From positions 3,359,834 through 3,423,833 of the forward strand of contig JAPTYO010000023.1 in assembly GCA_036873135.1 (NCBI GenBank): a stretch of DNA of 64,000 bases. Reading direction: 5' to 3'. This DNA is from Clarkia xantiana subsp. parviflora. Taxonomy: Eukaryota; Streptophyta; Magnoliopsida; Myrtales; Onagraceae. Made by a program: the position numbers and the translations under genes. This document shows positions 24,474 through 34,899 of the stretch, piece after piece. Position 1 is the stretch's first letter; each line of letters begins with the position of its first letter. Below the pieces are notes generated by a model. The model made no database searches and was not told where the DNA came from. It worked only from the letters and a program-made list of their open reading frames with translations.

Positions 24474-27198
24474 ATGTCTGGTAAGATTCTTCTCCTTATT
24501 GTTCCTTTCCTTTTCATCTTCGATTTTCCTAGGTTTCAATTTTCCCCTTCCTCCTTCCTCGACGATTTTCAGCCGAGGGATCTGCTACTGCTGGACCACC
24601 CTTCGTCTTCAAGTACTTGAAGAACTCCCTCGCGCCTATTAATTATGAGAGGGCTTGTAACGAGTGTGGCATATTTGAATCTTCCTTTGGGGCTCGTTAT
24701 CCCTACGAGGAGTCCCAGTTCAATTCTCGCAATACTCAAGTTACGCTCCCCAAAGGAGACGAAGTGTTTATCTCTCCGGGGCAAATTCGTGCGGGGATTC
24801 GACTCCCCTTTTGTCCAAGCTGGGTAGAGTTGTGCAATCACTACAAAACCTACCCCACGACCTTCTCCCCCCATGCGATTCGTACGTGGATTGCCTTCCA
24901 GGTGTGGTGCGACATCAATGCAGAAGATTGGAGTTATAGCCTGGAGCTTTGGCGGGTCCTCTATAAGATGACTTGCAACAAGGATGGGATCTGCTCCTTT
25001 TCTCCCCGTCAACCTGAGGGGACCGACGAGCAGTACAAGGAGATGGGTTGGGACAGGAGGGTGTCCTGGAAGATCTGCAAGGAGCGGGCCATCATCTCCG
25101 ACAAAGGGAACGATAATGCCAATTGGAAGGAGCAATATTTCTTCATCCAGCCTGGTCCCATTGAGTGGCCGAGGACCATCGTGGAGGCTGATCCTCCCGT
25201 GTCTTTCCGTTCGTGGTCAGAACAGACTCGGAGAGCCTTGATGCTTATCCAGGCTCGTCGCTGGGAGGAGGGTTACCAGCCCTTCGAGGCCACCTCTGTC
25301 ACTGACCAACAGCGGGTCAAGATTGGGATTATGCTGATCGATCCCGTGGCTGGGGGAAAAGTTCGTGACGGTGTTTCCAATGTAATTCTCTGGGTAATCT
25401 TCTAATTGTTTCTTTTTTACTGCTTACAGCCCCTCGAGCATCGCTGACCGTCCGTCTGTTTCAGGAGGATACCGATGCCTCCCACTCACTGAAGCGCAAG
25501 AAGAAGCCTTCCCACCGAAAGACTTCTGCCACTTCGGGGCCGTCCAAGAAGAAGGCAAAGACCTCTGAGGCCCCCACCTCCGAGGGGCGGACTAATGTGG
25601 ATGTTGTTCGGTCCGCCTTCAACGTCCGCTCCGAAAAGGAAGGTAAGGAAGTCTTTCGTGCTATTAAAAGATATAGGGAGTTAGTACCTCGGGATCTTCA
25701 AGCCTCCGATATGGAAGGACGAATTAGGGATGTCGGGAATATCCTTCGAGGGGAAACTCCACATGTTCTCGAGGCGGGCTATTATGACTTTTTCGGCAGA
25801 GAAAGATTTATGGAGCGTTGTTTAATCTGGCACACTGATATCAAATTAATCCCTCGACTTATTCGCCCCGCTGCAGGTCCTGCGGACGTCGCCCCTGCTG
25901 CAGCTGGCTCGGACTCTGCGCCTGCGGCGGAGCCGGTGGTGGAGGATGCCCCGACGGAAGACCGGGGCGAATTCGGTCGGGTGACCAGCTTGGAGGACTC
26001 CCCTTCCGGTGATCGAGCTGAGGAGGAAGGCCTCATCCTCCGAGGGGAATCAAGGTTGACTCCCGTGAAGTCATCCGGTGGGAAGGCGTCTCCACTTCCT
26101 ACCACGCCGCCATCATCTTCTGCTCTACCATCCTCGCCAGTTAGGGGTGTGACCCCCGAAGCTCGAGTGAGTGAGGAAGCTGAGGAGCCTCGCCTGGTAG
26201 TACCTCCGCTCCCCTTGGACGAGGACTACTATCGGGCCTTCTCTTCGGACCAGGGCTCCGAGCCTTGGAGACCGGTGGAGTCCCTTCAGGGAATCCCTCT
26301 GCATCGGGGGTGCCAGGAGAAGAACCTGGCCTTGCATTTGGTGTCGGGCTCGGTCCCGCCCTCTTTGAGGCGTCCCCTTTCTCTGGAAGGGGAAGACATC
26401 GATGCTGACATCCGGCAGATGGCTATCCGTCGGATAGAGGTAAGCGAATCTTTCTTTTGTTCATCTGGGGGCGTTCCGATTTTTGAGTACTAAGCTACAT
26501 TTTCTTTTCAGGAAATCGCGGACCAGGATCGTTGCTTCGGCTACATCCTGTCTTTGCGGGCGGCGTTGGAGCGAGAGCGGGCCAACTCCAACCTCGAGAG
26601 CTTGACCAAGCTCCAGGAGGACCTAGCTGCCTCCGAGGCGTCAAGGCTCCGAGCGGAGGAGGGCGAAAGGCGGGCTGAGGAGCTCCGAGCCAAGCTCACT
26701 CAAGAGGCTCAATCCCAACGGCGGCAGATTCTAAGTCTTGAGAGCTCGCTCAAGCGGGAGCAGCAGGCGGCCATGGCGGATCGGGGCCAGTTTGCTTTCG
26801 AGAAGGCGGCGTTACAGGAGACTGCGGAGCGGCTGAAGCTCGAGAAGCAGAGGGCCGTCGCGGGGCTAGAAGAGGCGAGGGCGGAGCTAGAAGAGGCGAG
26901 GGCGGATCACTCCGCCCAATTAACAAATGCGAAGGTCCAAGGTCGCGAGGAGTACCGAAGCTCGGAGGACTTTAAGGAGGATGCGGCGAAGCATTGTCAA
27001 GAAGACCTACAGAACGCCATCCTCGATATTGTTGAAGAGCTCAATGAGACTTATGGGGACTCCATCGACTTGAGAAAGTCCAAGACTCTCGGCCCAGCCG
27101 CAGAAGCGTATTTCAACCTTCCTTCCGAAAGCTCCTCCGAAGACGCCGATGAGTCTGCCCCCCCAAAGCCTTCCGAAGATTCAGCCCCTGGTGTTTAA
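24474..27198 (+). CDS. Antisense ORF protein of Tat element (gypsy-type transposon domain)
   Basis: Four-exon model: 24474-24480 (A-T-G-T-C-T-G then GTAAGA), 24573-25381, 25465-26439 and 26512-27198. All borders are GT-AG, reading phase is kept throughout, and it gives about 825 residues (an alternative donor at 25394 adds 4). Residues about 20-250 (W-V-E-L-C-N-H-Y then P-H-A-I-R-T-W-I-A-F-Q and W-R-V-L-Y-K-M) match what is annotated as putative gypsy-type transposon or plant transposon domain. Exon 3 opens with basic clusters K-R-K-K-K-P-S-H-R-K and S-K-K-K-A-K, likely nuclear localisation signals, followed by an Ala/Pro/Ser/acidic linker. Exon 4 is a long coiled coil rich in E, A, L, R and ends acidic. 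Function is unknown. It lies between integrase and 3' LTR, opposite in strand, convergent with gag-pol. The introns mean that only plus-strand transcripts could be spliced this way. Confidence 0.82.
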
Positions 27199-27328
27199 AA
27201 TCTTAAGTCCTTGTACTTCTTTTTATTATCCTTTTTGTACCGAACCTTTTGGGCCCTCGAGCCTTTTAAGAATGTTTTCTTTTTCGGTTATGCTCCCCGT
27301 AACTCTTCTATCGGATCCTAAGGCTTTC

Positions 27329-27736
27329 GGTTGTCCTACGACGCTTTAAAAGCGAACCTTAATAATTTAAGGATTTTTCGGACGTCCAATGACGCTTTTT
27401 AATCGGACCTTAATAACTTAAGGATTTTTCGGACGTCCAATGACGCTTTTTAATCGGACCTTAATAACTTAAGGATTTTTCGGACGTCCAATGACGCTTT
27501 TCAATCGGACCTTAATAACTTAAGGATTTTTCGGACGTCCAATGACGCTTTTTAATCGGACCTTAATAACTTAAGGATTTTTCGGACGTCCAATGACGCT
27601 TTTTAATCGGACCTTAATAACTTAAGGATTTTTCGGACGTCCAATGACGCTTTTTAATCGGACCTTAATAACTTAAGGATTTTTCGGACGTCCAATGACG
27701 CTTTTCAATCGGACCTTAATAACTTAAGGATAACTT
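27329..27736. repeat. 51-bp tandem array between convergent retroelement genes
   Basis: GGACGTCC starts at 27380, 27431, 27482, 27533, 27584, 27635 and 27686, exactly 51 bp apart: seven nearly identical copies plus a degenerate first copy from 27329. Variation is limited to a T/C change in the TTTTTAATCGG/TTTTCAATCGG word. Each unit contains the palindrome GGACGTCC and a CTTAATAACTTAAG near-palindrome. It lies after the antisense gene stop (27198) and before the gag-pol stop (27848). Tandem arrays in the 3' region are known in Tat/Ogre elements and can seed satellites. Confidence 0.95.
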
Positions 27737-27847
27737 AGGAACACTTTGATCAGGAGTAACCTCTTTATTGATTGATGTCTTTAACATGATATGCACCACT
27801 CAGGGCGACTTGATTACATCGTTGCGCCTCTACGGACGACTTATTTG

Positions 27848-30800
27848 TCAAACATGACATTTCTTCAGATGTTCGCCACTAAAGGTGTTTCGTAATACTT
27901 TGCCGTCGAGGTCTTCTAACTTGTAAGCATTTGAGGCCGGCATGCCTACGATCTTGTAAGGCCCTTCCCATTTCGGAGACAGCTTGTTGATCCGATCCTG
28001 GAGAGCGAACTCATTCCGACGTAGGACCAGCTCCCCCGCATAGAACTGTCGCGACCTGACCTTCCGGTTATAGTACCTCGCCGTCGCCAGACGCATCCGA
28101 GCTTGCGTTATGTCGGCCTCTAGCCGTTTTTCCTCTAACAAGGATAACTCCAGGCGCCTGGTTTCGTCATTCGTCAAAGGTCCTATCTTGGCTTTTCCTG
28201 GACTCGTCGAGGGCTCATAACTTCTGGTTCGATGGGACGCCACAGCGATTTCCACAGGAGCGACCGCCTCCGTCCCATAAACAAGTGCAAACGGGGTTTC
28301 ACCTGTTGACCGCTTGGGTGTCGTTCGGACCGCCCATAACACGTTCTCCAGCTCATCTAGCCATTTTCCGTCCAAAGCGTAGACCCTCTTCTTCAAGCCC
28401 TCCATCACGATTTTGTTGGCAGCCTCCACCTGCCCGTTGGTCTGGGCGTGACGAACGGATGCTGTCCGATGCTCGATATTGAACTCGTCCAGGAATCTCT
28501 CCAACTGGGCCCCATTAAATGGAGGACCGTTGTCACTGATGATCACCTTTGGCACCCCATATCTTGACAAGATTCGGGTCTGGAGGAACTTAATGATATG
28601 TCCCGCTGTTGTCTTGGCTAAGGGCTTAGCCTCGATCCACTTCGAGAAGTAATCAATTGCAACCAGCAGATGTGTGCACTGGCTCTTTGCTTTCGGAAGG
28701 GGTCCCACCAGGTCAATGCCCCACTGTGCGAAGGGCCAAGCACTCCCAATGGGCGTCAGATCAGCAGCGGGGGCTGTGATATTCGAGGCGTATCTCTGAC
28801 ACGCGTCACAGGATCGAACAAGCGCTGTTGCCTCCTTATTCATCGTAGGCCAATAATATCCCAAGTTCAACGCCTTTCTCAGGATGGATCGAGCGCCCTC
28901 GTGACAGGCTGCGACTCCTTCATGTAGTTCTCTCAGAATTCGGGTCGTGTCAGGTTCTGCTACGCATTTCAAGAAAGGTGTCGAGAGTAAACCCTTCTTG
29001 TACAACTGGTTATCCACCATCGCGTAGTTAATTGACATTCGTCGCAGTCGTTCTGCTGCCACTTTGTCTTCAGGCAGTGCCCCCGTGGTTAGGTACACAA
29101 TTATCGGGGTCATCCACGTGGGCTTCTCTTCTGACCCTGTCCCGATAGTGCATACTTCCGATGGATCGGTCGTCGATAGAATCACCTTCTCCAAGAAGTG
29201 TACCCTCCGAGTCTCCTCCAAAGGTGCCCCCAAGGCAAACTTGCTCAAGGCATCGGCCTCCACATTCTTTTCTCTTGGGATCGCCTCTATATCGAAACTT
29301 TTGAAGCTCTCCTTTAATGTTTGAGCCTCCTGAAGATATTTCTTCATGATTGGATTCTTTGCTCCATACTGTCCCCGAATCTGATTTACAATCAGGCTTG
29401 CATCACACTTCACTCTCAGATGCTCGATTCCAGTACCCCTGGCGATTTTCAGTCCTGTTATAAGAGCTTCATACTCTGCCTCGTTATTGGTGGCTTTAAA
29501 TGTCAGGGCCAATGCATATCGAAGCGGCTCCGCCCCACCTGGTGGAATCAATACGAATCCTGCACCCGATCCGTCTGAGCTTGAGGAGCCATCTGTGTAC
29601 AACTCCCAGGTGTTCTTCTTATTTGGCTGTTCCAACTGTCTTTCCATCGGGACCTCGTCAGTCTTCCCGGTGGTTGCCCCCTCTACTGTTTCCGTTACTT
29701 CAGGATCGGGAATAGTAGATTCAACTATAAAGTCAGCCAATGCCTGCCCTTTGATAGCTGTTCTCGGAGCGAAATGAATTCGAAACTCGCTAAGTTCCAC
29801 GGCCCACTTTACTAATCTCCCCGACGCGTCGGGTCGGTTCAAGAAGTGTTTCAATGGCTGATCAGTCAACACCGTAATTTCATGCGCATGGAAGTAGGGC
29901 CGTAACTTTCGAGCAGTAATAATCAACGCAAAGAGATACTTCTCAATCGGAGGATAATTCATTTCACTCTTGGCAAACGCCTTGCTTACATAATAGACAG
30001 GAATCTGATTGCCTTTGACAGCTTTAACTAGAACAGAGCTTATTGCAAATGCAGAAATGGCCAAATAAAGATAGAGCGGCTCGCCTGGAGTTGGCTTCGC
30101 CAGTGGCGGGAGGTCGCGGAGGTGTTGTTTGAGCGTTTGGAACGCCTTCTCACATTCGGTAGTCCATTCGAACTGTCGGTTGGCCCTTAACACCTTGAAA
30201 AATGGCATCGATCGGTCACTGGCCTTGGATAAGAAGCGATTTATGGAAGCCAGTCGACCGTTCAACACTTGCACCTCCCTATGGTTGGTCGGAGACTGCA
30301 TCTCTTCTATCGCCCTCAGCTTCTCGGGATTCACCTCGATCCCCCTCTGGCTCACCATGAAGCCTAAGAACTTCCCGGAATGGACTCCGAAAGCGCATTT
30401 AGCTGGATTCAGTCGGACCTGGTGGAGCTTCATCCTCTCGAAGGCCATAGCCAAATTACCGACATGGTCCGATGCTTGTCGGGATTTCACCAACATATCA
30501 TCTACGTAAGCTTCCATGGTATCTCCGATCATATCCCCGAACAGCTTGTTCACCATTCTCTGATAGGTCGCCCCCGCATTTACCAGGCCAAAAGGCATGA
30601 CATCGTACTGGAAGACTTCGCTGTCAGCGTAAAAGGCGGTGTGTTGGGCATCCTTCTCCGCCATTTTTATCTGATTATAACCAGAATAAGCATCCATAAA
30701 GCTCAGCAGCTCATGTCCCGATGTAGCATCCACTAGTTGATCGATCCGCGGGAGCGGATAACAGTCCTTCGGACAAGCCTTGTTCAGGTCGCGGAAGTCG

Positions 30801-33406
30801 ACACACATCCGCCATCTCCCGTTGCTCTTCCTTACCAGCACTGGGTTGGCTACCCACGTCTGGAATCGGATCTCCCTAATGAATCCAGCGTCGAGCAGCC
30901 TGCCGACCTCCTGCTGGATTGCAATCCTCTTGTCTGCCCCCATCGGACGTCTCTTCTGCGCGATCGGCTTGATCGTAGGGTCGATATTTAGTTCGTGCTC
31001 GATTACGTCCCGGCTGATTCCTGGCATATCACTCGGGGACCAGGCAAACAGCTCCTTAAATTCTTGCAAGAGCGCAATCAACTCCTGGGCCCTTTCGTCG
31101 GATAAGGCAGATCCGATTTTTACCTTCCTCTCGGGCCCATCTATCTCGACTTCCTTTAGGTCCTCCATGGGGGCGGGACGCCCAAACTCCTCTCGAGGGT
31201 CAGTGTCTGTCTGGAGCACTGACATAGCCTCCTTCCTTGATCTCCTGGTGGCGTTGACATAGCACCGTCTCGACGCCACCTGGTCGCCTTTCACCTCGCC
31301 TACCCCATTCTCGGTTGGGAACTTCAGTTTTTGGTGGACCGTCGAGGCTACCGCCATCAGAGGGTTAATGGTGGTTCTTCCAATGATTGCATTGTACGTT
31401 CCTGTGGATTCGACCACCACGAACTCCACATCTCGCTTCTCCATTTTCCAGCCACTGCCGAACCACACGGGCAGTGTGATAACCCCCAACGGATAAGAGG
31501 TTGTGCCACAAAATCCTACCATCGGGAAGGTAACCTCCCGCAAATCTTTCTTCTTCTTTCCCATCTGTTCCAGGGCGTCGGAGAAGAGGATGTCGGAGGA
31601 GCTTCCTCCATCAATGAGGATCCTCTTCACTTCAAATCCTCCTACATCCAGTGTTACTACTAGGGCATCCTCGTGGGGGGTCTCTACTCCCTCCAGATCC
31701 TTCGCCGAGAAGGTGATCTCCATTTCTTCCTTCGGGGTCCACGACCGCGATCTCTTCCCCAAAACCACTGCGACTGGTACTTGGTTGGCATAACGTTCCC
31801 GAGAGGATGATGTGTCTCCTCCTGCAGCGAACCCTCCGTGGATCACATTAATAATTCTCTTCTGTCGGGACCCGGATGGGCCCTCCGAAGGTTCTACGTC
31901 GGACCTTCTCTTCCTGGGGGACCTCGATCGAGATTTGGACCTCGACCGAGATCGTGAGCGGGGCTTGCAGCGTGAGTCCCCCACGAACTCCTTCAACTTA
32001 CCCCTCTGGATAAGCTTCTCTATTTCCTTCTTCAGTTCTCGACATTGGTCAGTGTCGTGACCGGAGGCCCGATGAAACCGGCAGTAACGGTCGGTGCGGG
32101 AGCCCAATTTTTCTCCTTCCTTCTTCTTGGGGAAACGGGCGAGGCCTTGCTTCTCCATCACTGCTAAGACCTCCTTTAAAGGTCTGTTGAGAGGGGTAAA
32201 TTCTTCCTTCTGACTGTCCCTCCTGTCCGGACGCTTATCCTCCCTCCGATCGGAACGTCCTCGACTCCGACTACCCTCGGAGTTATCCTTCTTGTGCCGG
32301 TTGTCCAATGGTTTGAACAAGTGTTTTCCTTCATGCCCCTTGGGAGGAGCCAGTTCTCCGGCGGCAATCTTCGACTCCTGGACGTCGATTTGCTGTTTCA
32401 CCCTTGCCTGGAGCGCCTCCATGTTCCAGACATTCTTGGCCGCGATGCTGTGCAGTAAGTCGGAACCGTAAGGGGGTTTAAGGTTTTTCAGGAAGGTACG
32501 GATGGCCTCGCCCTCCGATATCTCCTCATCCAGCTCAGTCATGCCAGCCGTGTAACGCTGATAGTATTGAGCCAGCGACTCGTCAGGCCTCTGGACCACC
32601 TCATGCAGGGTCCGAACGCTCTTCAGAAGCCGTCGGCGTCCTTGATACTGGGCAATGAATCGCTGGTGCATATCCTTCCAGCAGGTGATACATCCAGTGG
32701 GCAGACTGTAGAACCATGTCATCGCCTTCTCCCCGAGGGTGCTTGGGAACAGAGCGCAGATAACATCCTCATCTGGGGTCCTGCCCATGCATGCTGTCAA
32801 GTGCTTTTGTACGTGGCGAACCGGGTCCGCGTCCCCGTCGTACTCGTCTATCTTCGGGATACCCAGACCTGGAGGGGCCAGGGTACGAATCAGCCTGGGC
32901 ACGAAGGGATGGGTTTCCTGACTTCCCAGCTCCGACATCATGGGCTTCTGGTCTCCCATGCAGATACCCACAATTCTCACCACCTGGTCGGCAGTGAGGG
33001 GACCATTCAGGGGAATGGTCCTTTGTTGCACTGGCCCCGGTCCATCGACCACAAAATTCTCCGCCGGTGCTGGATTGGGGGGAATAGGCTGTTCCCTTAA
33101 TGGAGGAGGTGGAGGCAAGTTGTCGTCCCCCTGCCTTCTGGGATTGTCTCGCCGTGGAGGGAGCGGCGGTAGATCAGCCTGCCTTCTAGCAGCTTCTCTT
33201 CGGTCTAGGAGGGCCTCCATGGCCTCCATGAATAGGGGCATGGCCTCTGCCACTACCCTGGCCAGCTCCGGATTCGGGGAAGGTGCTTCGTTTCGGCGAG
33301 TGCTGTCACCCTCATCTCTCAGATCCTGATGCTGGGCAGCATCCTCAGGAGGATTGCTGGCGGCCGGCACCTGCTTGCCTGAACGCTGCGGTCTGTTGCC
33401 AGCCAT
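27848..33406 (-). CDS. Tat-lineage gag-pol polyprotein
   Basis: A single uninterrupted 1,852-codon frame. Order: disordered Pro/Arg-rich N terminus; gag core about residues 200-340 (A-M-T-W-F-Y-S-L, then L-A-Q-Y-Y-Q-R-Y); a C-x2-H-x4-H-x4-C knuckle at C442-C455; an R-S dipeptide-rich basic stretch at 480-500; aspartic protease with I-D-G-G at 598-601; reverse transcriptase about 800-1060 with Y-V-D-D at 967-970; Ty3-type RNase H about 1110-1190, in which the first acidic residue appears lost (Y-L-A-I-S-A); archaeal-type RNase H about 1267-1392 with D1272, E1311, D1335, D1385; integrase with H1495/H1502 and C1533/C1536 zinc site and D1565, D1625, E1661 (D,D-35-E spacing). No chromodomain-like tail was recognised. 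Gag and pol share one frame, so protein ratio must be set another way. Coding looks fully intact. Confidence 0.96.
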   Translation of the reverse strand: MAGNRPQRSGKQVPAASNPPEDAAQHQDLRDEGDSTRRNEAPSPNPELARVVAEAMPLFMEAMEALLDRREAARRQADLPPLPPRRDNPRRQGDDNLPPPPPLREQPIPPNPAPAENFVVDGPGPVQQRTIPLNGPLTADQVVRIVGICMGDQKPMMSELGSQETHPFVPRLIRTLAPPGLGIPKIDEYDGDADPVRHVQKHLTACMGRTPDEDVICALFPSTLGEKAMTWFYSLPTGCITCWKDMHQRFIAQYQGRRRLLKSVRTLHEVVQRPDESLAQYYQRYTAGMTELDEEISEGEAIRTFLKNLKPPYGSDLLHSIAAKNVWNMEALQARVKQQIDVQESKIAAGELAPPKGHEGKHLFKPLDNRHKKDNSEGSRSRGRSDRREDKRPDRRDSQKEEFTPLNRPLKEVLAVMEKQGLARFPKKKEGEKLGSRTDRYCRFHRASGHDTDQCRELKKEIEKLIQRGKLKEFVGDSRCKPRSRSRSRSKSRSRSPRKRRSDVEPSEGPSGSRQKRIINVIHGGFAAGGDTSSSRERYANQVPVAVVLGKRSRSWTPKEEMEITFSAKDLEGVETPHEDALVVTLDVGGFEVKRILIDGGSSSDILFSDALEQMGKKKKDLREVTFPMVGFCGTTSYPLGVITLPVWFGSGWKMEKRDVEFVVVESTGTYNAIIGRTTINPLMAVASTVHQKLKFPTENGVGEVKGDQVASRRCYVNATRRSRKEAMSVLQTDTDPREEFGRPAPMEDLKEVEIDGPERKVKIGSALSDERAQELIALLQEFKELFAWSPSDMPGISRDVIEHELNIDPTIKPIAQKRRPMGADKRIAIQQEVGRLLDAGFIREIRFQTWVANPVLVRKSNGRWRMCVDFRDLNKACPKDCYPLPRIDQLVDATSGHELLSFMDAYSGYNQIKMAEKDAQHTAFYADSEVFQYDVMPFGLVNAGATYQRMVNKLFGDMIGDTMEAYVDDMLVKSRQASDHVGNLAMAFERMKLHQVRLNPAKCAFGVHSGKFLGFMVSQRGIEVNPEKLRAIEEMQSPTNHREVQVLNGRLASINRFLSKASDRSMPFFKVLRANRQFEWTTECEKAFQTLKQHLRDLPPLAKPTPGEPLYLYLAISAFAISSVLVKAVKGNQIPVYYVSKAFAKSEMNYPPIEKYLFALIITARKLRPYFHAHEITVLTDQPLKHFLNRPDASGRLVKWAVELSEFRIHFAPRTAIKGQALADFIVESTIPDPEVTETVEGATTGKTDEVPMERQLEQPNKKNTWELYTDGSSSSDGSGAGFVLIPPGGAEPLRYALALTFKATNNEAEYEALITGLKIARGTGIEHLRVKCDASLIVNQIRGQYGAKNPIMKKYLQEAQTLKESFKSFDIEAIPREKNVEADALSKFALGAPLEETRRVHFLEKVILSTTDPSEVCTIGTGSEEKPTWMTPIIVYLTTGALPEDKVAAERLRRMSINYAMVDNQLYKKGLLSTPFLKCVAEPDTTRILRELHEGVAACHEGARSILRKALNLGYYWPTMNKEATALVRSCDACQRYASNITAPAADLTPIGSAWPFAQWGIDLVGPLPKAKSQCTHLLVAIDYFSKWIEAKPLAKTTAGHIIKFLQTRILSRYGVPKVIISDNGPPFNGAQLERFLDEFNIEHRTASVRHAQTNGQVEAANKIVMEGLKKRVYALDGKWLDELENVLWAVRTTPKRSTGETPFALVYGTEAVAPVEIAVASHRTRSYEPSTSPGKAKIGPLTNDETRRLELSLLEEKRLEADITQARMRLATARYYNRKVRSRQFYAGELVLRRNEFALQDRINKLSPKWEGPYKIVGMPASNAYKLEDLDGKVLRNTFSGEHLKKCHV

Positions 33407-33456
33407 GATAAGGAATCAAAGGAAAGCAAACTTACTTTTTGGCTTTTTGTTGCGTT

Positions 33457-33474
33457 TCCCACAGACGGCGCCAA
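33457..33474 (-). other. Primer-binding site
   Basis: On the sense strand TTGGCGCCGTCTGTGGG follows the 5' LTR end CCAACA directly. TGG matches the CCA end of a tRNA primer, offset by one base, as is common. I did not assign the tRNA. Confidence 0.7.
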
Positions 33475-34121
33475 TGTTGGATCACGGCGGGAACTCCGGT
33501 TACGGTGACGGATTCCTTAGCTCCTCGTAATCCTGCAGAAGGGGATAGAGGGCAGTGGCCCAGAATCCCTCTCCGATGCTTAACGTAAGTATGGCGATCA
33601 ACAGAATAGGCAAGCAATGTGAGTGTGTGTAAAACGTAACCCTAATCTGGAATAACTTCCCTCCTTTTATAGAGGGAGGTTATCCCAGTTACCTGATTAG
33701 GTGGTTGGATTGTGATCCGCTATTCCACGTATCTCGCCATATATTCTGCCCTGTATCTCGTACAGTTATTCGTATCCCACATATCTCGCCCATTATACCA
33801 CCACTATAATCGTGGCGAGATTTCCGGGATTGTGCTCTTACTGGCGAGTCTCGATCGTTATCGGAGACTCCCAAGTTACATCGTTTGAGGATTCGGTTTC
33901 GGGGAGTGGTGTCAACTCCCATATCGGGACCGACTACGTCCAGGTCCGATATCTTCGAGGCTCTTCCCTGTCGGAGCCATACTTGCTCGTGGCCATTCAG
34001 TGTCGGGGCCTCCTTCCGTCGGAGCCCTTAGCCTTCCAGCAGCCCAGCTCCTAGCCCATTAGGCCTAGTCGCCGTTTAGCCAATCGTTAAGGGGCCTAAC
34101 GGCCTTCGCCAGGGCCCATCA
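33475..34121 (-). repeat. 5' LTR of the Tat element
   Basis: 647 bp, offset exactly 10,192 from the other LTR with no visible difference. Sense transcription would start roughly 25-35 bp after the minus-strand TATAAAA at 33665-33671 and run left into gag. The palindrome around the TATA box lies at 33653-33682. Confidence 0.97.
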
Positions 34122-34477
34122 TCCACTAGCTTGGATTGGGTGTGACCCGTAGGCAATAACAACCTCCAATGCTACGCGTGCTTGATTTTTATTTTTTCTT
34201 TCAAAATTTGTTGTTATTTAAAAAAAATGATTTTTTTAATGATTTGTATCTTCGGTATTATTATAATACAATTATAGACATTTTTTATTACATTTTATCG
34301 GATTTATTTAAACTTAGGCATTCATAATATTTTGGAAATTTTATCTATTGCATTTTTCATAATTAGTATATATCTACATGATTAAAGTTAGCCCATAATA
34401 TATTACATTAATATTACACCGTTTAAACTAAAAGAAGTAATGACAACATGTCATTGACAGATTCAGTAAATCAATAA

Positions 34478-34894
34478 GAGCATCCACAGTGGTATTACGT
34501 AAAGATTACGTAAATGTGGGTCCTACATATTTATTTAAGTAAAACAACAAAAACTATCTACAGTGGTTTTACATAGCATTCCTTAAAGATGGGACCCACA
34601 CGTAAATTTATGTTTTTACATAAAACATTCCTTAAATTTAAGTACTGCACTATGTATTACGTAACCATTTTTTTATTATAAATTAATTCATTTTATAATT
34701 AATGTTAATATCTTATTGGTGTTTGTTGGAAAATTTAATAATAAAATATATTTAAGGAATATGTTTAAGTAATACAATTGCAGAGAAAATATTTTTTACG
34801 TGTGTCTTAAATTTACGTATTACTTAAAGTGTGCATAAATGTCTACGTGACAACTTTAAAGAATACAATTTATGTAAAACCATTGTGGATGCTC
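34478..34894. mobile_element. Tourist-like (PIF/Harbinger) MITE
   Basis: 417 bp with inverted ends GAGCATCCACAGTGGT and ACCATTGTGGATGCTC, flanked by TAA at 34475-34477 and 34895-34897. A 3-bp TAA duplication is the PIF/Harbinger signature. Interior is AT-rich with ATTACGTAA-type words repeated in both orientations. Non-coding. Confidence 0.88.
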
Positions 34895-34899
34895 TAATA

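Larger units (their letters stand above)
23283..34121 (-). mobile_element. Complete Tat-lineage Ty3/gypsy LTR retrotransposon
   Basis: 10,839 bp, bounded by 647-bp LTRs at 23283-23929 and 33475-34121, and by a perfect 5-bp target duplication TCCAC (23278-23282, 34122-34126). Its sense strand is minus, so the right LTR is the 5' LTR. LTRs run TG...CA. By eye I see no substitution or indel between them, which implies a very recent insertion. Order on the minus strand: LTR, primer-binding site, uninterrupted gag-pol (27848-33406), 51-bp tandem array, antisense gene on the opposite strand, polypurine tract, LTR. An additional archaeal-type RNase H and an antisense ORF are known traits of the plant Tat clade. 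All parts needed for autonomy appear present. GC content is visibly higher than the flanks. Confidence 0.97.

Noticed and set aside
24569..25135. 188-codon minus-strand ORF under the antisense gene
   Set aside because: It shadows the exon with conserved domain on the plus strand and has no recognisable features.
27329..27736. CRISPR-like array
   Set aside because: Units are head-to-tail with no unique spacers, in a plant retrotransposon; an ordinary tandem repeat.
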